Positions 58,601 to 64,000 of a stretch of 64,000 bases of DNA are shown piece by piece. The stretch spans positions 496,001-560,000 of the forward strand of contig JAJJXM010000009.1 of NCBI GenBank assembly GCA_024516155.1. Reading direction: 5' to 3'. Under the pieces are notes generated by a model that saw only the letters and a program-made list of their open reading frames with translations, did no database searches and was not told the DNA's origin. The stretch's first letter is position 1. The number at the start of each line of letters is the position of its first letter. The stretch comes from Pyronema omphalodes (Eukaryota > Ascomycota > Pezizomycetes > Pezizales > Pyronemataceae). A program made the translations under genes and the position numbers.

Positions 58601-59458
58601 TTCGGCCATGTATGCTGATTGGTGTAGGTCCGTGCTGTCTGACTTGCCCACCCTCAAAGAAGGTGTTTTTCTAACGGCCGATGTAACCTCATCATCGCTA
58701 CTGCTATCAGAACTCTGGTTTCCAGGTGAATAGTCCAGAGGTAAGCAATCAAAACACAATAAACCGTCCCCGCATGGATTGCTGTGTGTAGCGGCGATTT
58801 TTGAATGTAGGGAAAAACTGATGTTACATTGCGCACACTTTCCAGACCAGTAATTTGTCGACCGTCGTTTTCGTGAAGATGAAGACCTACTCGTTGGAGT
58901 ACGGCTTTTGCGCAGCACGTTCCGTATAGGCGATGCTGCTTTTACGGGAGCCGTGGAAGTAGTAGTTTCTGGCCGACCCGGTGAAAGTGATAACCGAATT
59001 GGATTTTGCACTGTACCAGCAGAGTGCTCAAAAGTACGCTTTCGGGGTGAATTCATGTTATTGCTGTGTGGGGGTGGTGTGTTCCTTCGATTAAAAAACG
59101 GATCCGGGAGCGGCGCAAGTGTCTCGTCGTTAAATTCTCGGAGTATCACAAGGTTCTGTCTGTCCCCGACTCCACGGTAGTGAGGTTCCTTTCCGGGAGA
59201 TGTAGTGAATTCGGTAATTGGAAATTGACTTTTTCGCGACGATGATGGCGAAGACTGGATCGAGGAACTTCGTTCGATTTTGCGGGTCGAAGTGCCTCTG
59301 GTGCCCTTGGTTACCGACTTGACTTCGTAACGGACATCTAGATCTCCTATGGAAGGCTCTGAATGTGAAGATTTCGGGGTATGTTGCCAGTGGTTGCTCG
59401 AATGTCGGTCTTTCTGTTCGTTGTCTTCGAAACCGTTCTGATTGGAATACCCGAGCAT
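55673..59458 (-). CDS. Large WD40-repeat protein with N-terminal Cys-rich motifs
   Basis: Four exons on the minus strand, 59458..57622, 57571..57083, 57027..56262 and 56201..55673, encode about 1206 residues. Introns are 50, 55 and 60 bp with clear TTCTAAC or CACTAAT branch sites. Residues 1-~600 are Ser/Pro/Arg-rich and probably disordered. Inside are two Cys/His clusters that look like small zinc modules, CAQCNISFSLHSK with a later C-x2-C, and YCNLCSTSFGSTEEDH. The C-terminal ~520 residues form a WD40-like propeller: ILDIAWSSDGQRFALSC, VKFSRGGNLMFSGSYDNTVK, NFVTASGTDGSTHVFDRR and IYTGSSDGVVKIWDVKRG. I do not recognise an orthologue. A nuclear scaffold is a plausible inference from the basic N-terminus and zinc-like motifs. 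It sits between the two RING copies. Confidence 0.85.
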
Positions 59459-60011
59459 CGGGGCGTTGAGTAGCGCAGGCGGGCTACGCGATCTGGAATA
59501 GCGACGCGTAGTTACCAGGGAGCATTTGCACGCGTTTAGTCTTGGCAGCTACTTCAGTCACGTGCTTTATGACGCAACTTCGTCTGCGGTTTTTCGCTAT
59601 GATTCGTGATCCAGCCAATTTTATTGACAAAAAACCCGCAAATGGTATTGTATGACTATAGAAGATAAATGATAGTGATGAGATAAAAATATACCGTTCA
59701 GAAATCATATAAATGATTTAATGGCGTGTACATTGTAGCGTGATGCATGGATGAGTAATGTCGATGCCGTTGCTGAATCTAGACTAGTACTAGCTTGCTT
59801 GCCCCACTGTCGCCGCTCGCGACTCGCGAAGCTGGTCAGTCGGCTTGACTTTGGCTCAACGTTTTTCCTCCACTTGTGCTCTCCAAATTCCGGCTTGACT
59901 TTGGATCAACCTTTTCGCTCCAGCAGTGCTCCTCGAATTACATCTGCAGTTCCATTTTCTCGGATTTTCAACCCATTTTGAAGCCACCATCATCAATCCC
60001 TCCAACTAGCG
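59459..60011. promoter_or_regulatory. Divergent intergenic region, WD40 gene / RING copy B
   Basis: About 550 bp. The right ~195 bases (from about 59815) match the promoter of RING copy A, including the tandem ~50-bp repeat at about 59840 and 59890. The left part is unique to this locus, so the WD40 gene promoter is separate. A CGATCTGGAATAGCGACGCG stretch near 59490 is CpG-rich. No other gene is supported. Confidence 0.5.
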
Positions 60012-62630
60012 ATGTCGTCAGGTCCACCAACCGCTCCCAATACCCATCAGAAGCCCAGCAATGCTGGCAACTCAACGAATACATCTACAGGACAGCAATA
60101 CTCTAGTAATAACTCGAATGAACTACAAAGACGTACCGGTAGTTTTATAGGTGCTGGAGCTGGCTCTAGCAGCTATGGCGGCGAGAATTCCCAGGCTCCC
60201 CGGAATAACCAAACCTCTCGAAGGAAGCACAAGAATCGCCACAGGCCCAATAACCCAGCACCAGGAGACCACAACGACGAAGAACAAGAAGAAATGGTAA
60301 TTAGTCCTTTGCCTACGTCCCTTATGGCCTACAACTAACATATGAAATAGTTCTTAATGTCAGGTAGTAGTCGTAAAGGAAGAGCCATTCCGATTACATG
60401 GGACGTATCTACTCCACGGCAACTTTCATACGAATACCGTTCAGCTCCGTCTACATCCCGACGAACCCGAACCTGGGGTATCGGCTCTGGCTATCACGCC
60501 AATGATAAGGCGCGGTAAGCCTGCTTACCCACACAACCGGGAATACTCTATCTAATGATTTTTTGCAGATACATCAATTCAAATTACCGGTTCCTTATCA
60601 ATCCAACCGGAGACTTTCAAATCGACTCCAAGGACCCAGATAACCATGTACCCTGGGAGCAGATTGTACAAGTCATTGCGCCCTCTCATGAGATATCATC
60701 TTGTCCAATCTGTATCTCAGACCCCGTAGCACCACGCATGACCAAATGCGGTCACATCTTTTGCTTACCTTGCCTACAGAGGTACCTTGCATCCGATGAT
60801 GGAGATGAAACACAGCTCAGAAAAAACCGCTCCAAGAAGTGCGCCATATGCACCGACAGTGTATACGAAAACGACGTCAAGCCGGTGCGGGTGCATACGG
60901 GACAGGAGATGGAAGGGCCGAAAGATGGGGAGGATGTTGTTTTACGGTTGATGATGTTAGAACGAGGCAGCACCATTGCCCTTCCCAGGGAGGAATCCGA
61001 GGGAGCTGGTAACGTCGGCCAAATCCCGTGGCACTTCGCTGCTGGTGTGATGGATTACGCCCGAATTATGAGGGCCACCAGAGACGATATGGAACGTCAA
61101 TTTTCCAATGAAATCTCTGATCTCGACACCCTTCAAAAGCACGATGAAGTAATGTATGGTGAAGACGGGCATTGGTGTAAAAAGGCCGTGAGAACTATCC
61201 AGTCCGCCATCGATGGTCTAGCGGGGATGCCAGAGTCGTCAGAAATACCGCCTCCCAAAAGGGCCGAAAGGGTGGATAAGGGAAAAGAAAGTGCAACCAT
61301 TATTTTCACGGGTGCAGATGCTCCGCAATTTTACGACACAATGCAAGCGAAAAACTCGGGATATCCAGCATCACACGTCGAAGATTTGGAAGGACTCTCA
61401 CTATCTGATACACCGACGCAATCTAAACCTGTCGGATTACGGTCACTTGGTTCAGCCAGCGCCCCGAAAACCACACCATATTTTTTTTACCAAGCCCTCC
61501 CCAAATATTTCCTTGCCCCCTTGGATATTCGAATCCTTCGGGCAGCTTTTGGAGACTACAGCAACTTTCCTTCAGTAATCCTCCCACGCATAGAAAATGT
61601 GGTTACGGGCCACACCGTGGACGACAACCTCCGTCGAAGATTGAAGTGGCTTGCACACCTTCCTGCTGGATGCGAAATCGGTTTTCTCGAATGCGACTGG
61701 ACTGACGTGCTAGCGCCGGAAGTGTTGCAACAGTTCGAAGCGGAAATTAGTCGCAGGCGGATGCAAAAGAGAGAGAAAGAAGTGAGAGAAGAAAGGGATA
61801 GGGTGCGTGCAGAAAGGGCAATCGGGCACCAAATTTATGGGAATGGAAATGGGCGGAGAGAAAGTTTTTCCAAGGCGGAGATTTATGGTGCAGATGGATT
61901 GAGGGACGATCCCCAAGATTTGATGGATGGTTTAGGATCAAGTTTGTCGTCCAGTGCTAATATGGGTGTACTGGAAGAAGTTCATCCGTTGCAGAGAACC
62001 GTTTGGGGAACGCGTGCGATCGCGACGGTAGACGAACCGCCAAGTGGTGAGGCGAATGATAGTGGTTGGCTGGAAGATTGGGAGAAAGACCTTCTCGATA
62101 GGGATATCGCTCTGATGAGTCAAGGCAGTTTGGCAGAAGATGAAGGCGGGAGGTCTATGAACAAAGGTCAAAAGAAAAAGAAGGGTAAAAAAGTCACCCT
62201 GATGACGAATGGGGGTAGACGAGGTGCATAAGTTTTGGGGGTTTCTAGGCGGAAAAGAAACCAAAGCACTGCATTCAGCTGGGAATCATATGATGTATCA
62301 TTTTTAGATCCTGTATAGCGCAGGGGATATTTATTTAACTATTAAAATAACAATTTTTTAGAGCGGGAATAGGATAACAAATATTATTTCTGTTTTAAAG
62401 TATTCTAATTTTTCAAGTCCGCTAATTTTTCCGATCACAAGCAATAAAATCCAAAGTCCATACAGAACCTCCGAATGATGGGTGGGCTGTGGGCTTTAGG
62501 TGCGTCTTGTTCTGTTGTCGTCAGGAGATATCGCGAGTAAGTCAACTTCGGAAAAACTTTCTGCGGAAAAATTTAATATCGAATGCGAAATCTTGCTTCT
62601 AATACGTCGTATTCTGAGTGATGTTAATGG
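59815..62630. repeat. Segmental duplication unit B (RING gene plus flanks)
   Basis: Direct repeat of unit A (49985-53390), with the same promoter, exon and intron layout. It lacks the 690-bp block found 3' of copy A: CATACAGAACCT runs straight into CCGAATGATGGGTGGGCTG. The shared TATTCTAATTTTTCAAGTCCG block lies at about 62400. Confidence 0.8.
60012..62231 (+). CDS. RING finger E3 ubiquitin ligase, RNF10/Mag2 type, copy B
   Basis: Three exons, 60012..60296, 60351..60514 and 60569..62231, encode 703 residues. Exons 1 and 2 have exactly the same lengths as in copy A. The C3HC4 RING is fully conserved, with K-C-G-H-I-F-C-L-P-C and K-C-A-I-C. The 36-residue segment missing from copy A is present after PPPKRAERVD and contains ATIIFTGADAPQFYD. 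The coiled coil and a Gly/Asp/Ser-rich region follow, and the protein ends NGGRRGA like copy A. If RNF10/Mag2 function holds, this fuller copy is more likely to keep the ancestral role. Both copies have intact frames and splice sites, so both may be expressed. Confidence 0.88.
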
Positions 62631-64000
62631 TGAAAATCGAGGGTAGTGAGATCGAAATATTGTTCGTTGTACGTTGGCAATTGCTACTCCTATGTATGTG
62701 GTAACTGTAGTTTTGTCTGCTTTTGTTTTAGGTGTTCCAGAGGCGGAGTTTTAGATCATATAATGCTTCTCATCATCAGCCAAGATGAATCAAAATTTGC
62801 GTGGTAGATAATGGATTTCGGTGCAGACCAGTTTGAGAGACTGGGCGAGGAATCAAAAAGATGACAGAAACAGACGAGCTTTACGCGTCCTTCTCCGAGT
62901 ATTCTTTTGTGGACTGTTGAAGCTCCATGAGGCTTAGAGAACCGATGATTTGAAATGCAATAAAAATCCTGAGAAAAGTGAATGATATTCTTTAACCGTA
63001 AATTTTTAATCATGAAAGGTGTCCTTCAACAAAACTGATGTTTTTATCCATAACGGTTATAACAAAAAGACGGGAAACCTTGTCCAAGGCCCGAAAAAAC
63101 TTCTAAAATCTCGGCATGCATACGTCAAATTTCTTTTGCAATAAAATCCCAGGTCCATAGTGTTGCATATGAGTTGGTTAGCTATTCTCACTAGCCAATC
63201 AGCTTTGATAATAAGAAATAATTGATATATTTGTTTGGGAGACATACTACAGCTTCATACGCCACAGACTACAGAATTGAGGAAATGTGCGGTTAAGATG
63301 GATCATAGCGTACTGGTGATATCGTATGATTCACTGCTGTACTGCTATAATATTTGCGATTAAATGCTGACTTCCATTCACCGTAGCATATTTGAGTGAG
63401 GAGTAATTTACCAGTAGGAGAAATTTCTAGATCTCAAGTGAGGGTACAGGAAACCCTAATTAATTAAGCCAGCCCTATCGCGGAAATAACCATAGAGCTC
63501 ATCTAATACCTAAATTACATCTGAGTTTTCAACAACCTCTTCCATTGTTTTTCTCGTGATTCTTTATGCATAAACTTTCGATATTCTTCCATTCTCAGCC
63601 AATGGGATATATACGTCCTGATGTATTCCTCGCTTAGGGTACGCAGGTTACATGGCGTCGGCAACAAATCTCAGTGAGTGATTGATGATGACTAAGTCCA
63701 GCTATTTGCGAGGCCGCGTATTCTACTTAGAATTCTTTTGAATTGCAGGATAGATAAATTATGCGAAAAAATTATCTTGTTATTGAAATATGAATATATT
63801 TCTCTCTAGAGAGATGTTTCTTTCGTTGATTGCTACAGAGATATATATTTCTTGTTGCTTTTTGCGATATGCATTCGAATCTGCGCATATCGTTACTACT
63901 GAATCATTCAACCCCATCAAAGACGCATGCTACGTTTGAATCACATTTTATAGATTCAGCTTTCAGGGGTAGTATGAAAACATGATAAGCTCGCTTGAAA
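62232..64000. other. Gene-free right flank
   Basis: The first ~400 bases are the 3' flank of RING copy B, shared with copy A. From ~62630 to the end of the window the DNA is A/T-rich, with only short frames and no recognised domain. Confidence 0.55.

Overview
The window is nuclear DNA of a filamentous ascomycete, most likely Pezizomycotina. The genes carry short spliceosomal introns, mostly 50-160 bp, with GTANGT-type donors, CTAAC/CTAAT-like branch sites and AG acceptors. They encode standard eukaryotic machinery together with fungal proteins: a Mif2-type CENP-C, a Chs7-family protein, a fungal phosphopantetheinyl transferase and a PQ-loop protein. Order and genus cannot be fixed from sequence alone. 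I read no tRNA, rRNA or CRISPR.

Layout. 1-3.5 kb is gene-free with simple repeats. 3.5-8.8 kb holds a mitochondrial carrier (-), a divergent 4'-phosphopantetheinyl transferase (+) and the DEAD-box helicase Has1 (-). 9-20.8 kb is a repeat-rich accessory stretch. In it a BTB/POZ gene (+) and a broken inverted copy of it (-) form a ~1.9 kb inverted repeat around a Chs7-like membrane protein gene. 20.9-26 kb is a divergent pair, the TFIIH subunit Ssl1/p44 (-) and the kinetochore protein Mif2/CENP-C (+). 27.2-28.3 kb is an unrecognised two-exon gene. 28.4-32.5 kb is gene-poor and holds a decayed non-LTR retrotransposon. 32.5-38.4 kb is a housekeeping cluster: PQ-loop membrane protein, ribose-5-phosphate isomerase, proteasome subunit Rpn8 and adenylate kinase. 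38.4-41.9 kb is gene-free and contains a TTATGGG array. 41.9-46.3 kb holds the divergent pair Pcf11 (-) and the mitochondrial GTP/GDP carrier Ggc1 (+). 46.8-49.5 kb is a putatively secreted alpha/beta hydrolase. 49.8-62.6 kb holds two full RNF10/Mag2-type RING genes as direct repeats on either side of a large WD40 gene, with a third, decayed fragment just upstream of the first copy.

Most genes are unrelated housekeeping functions, not an operon-like pathway. Several are head-to-head pairs sharing 0.6-1 kb intergenic promoters. The unusual biology is in genome dynamics: segmental duplication of a ribosome-linked E3 ligase family, an inverted BTB duplication, a foldback repeat family seen at several of these loci, and retroelement decay with mutations resembling repeat-induced point mutation (RIP). 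No obvious multi-gene novel system was found. The RING duplication and its associated repeat family are the best leads.

Exon coordinates were deduced by hand from splice signals, reading-frame continuity and protein-family continuity. Each gene entry lists its exons.
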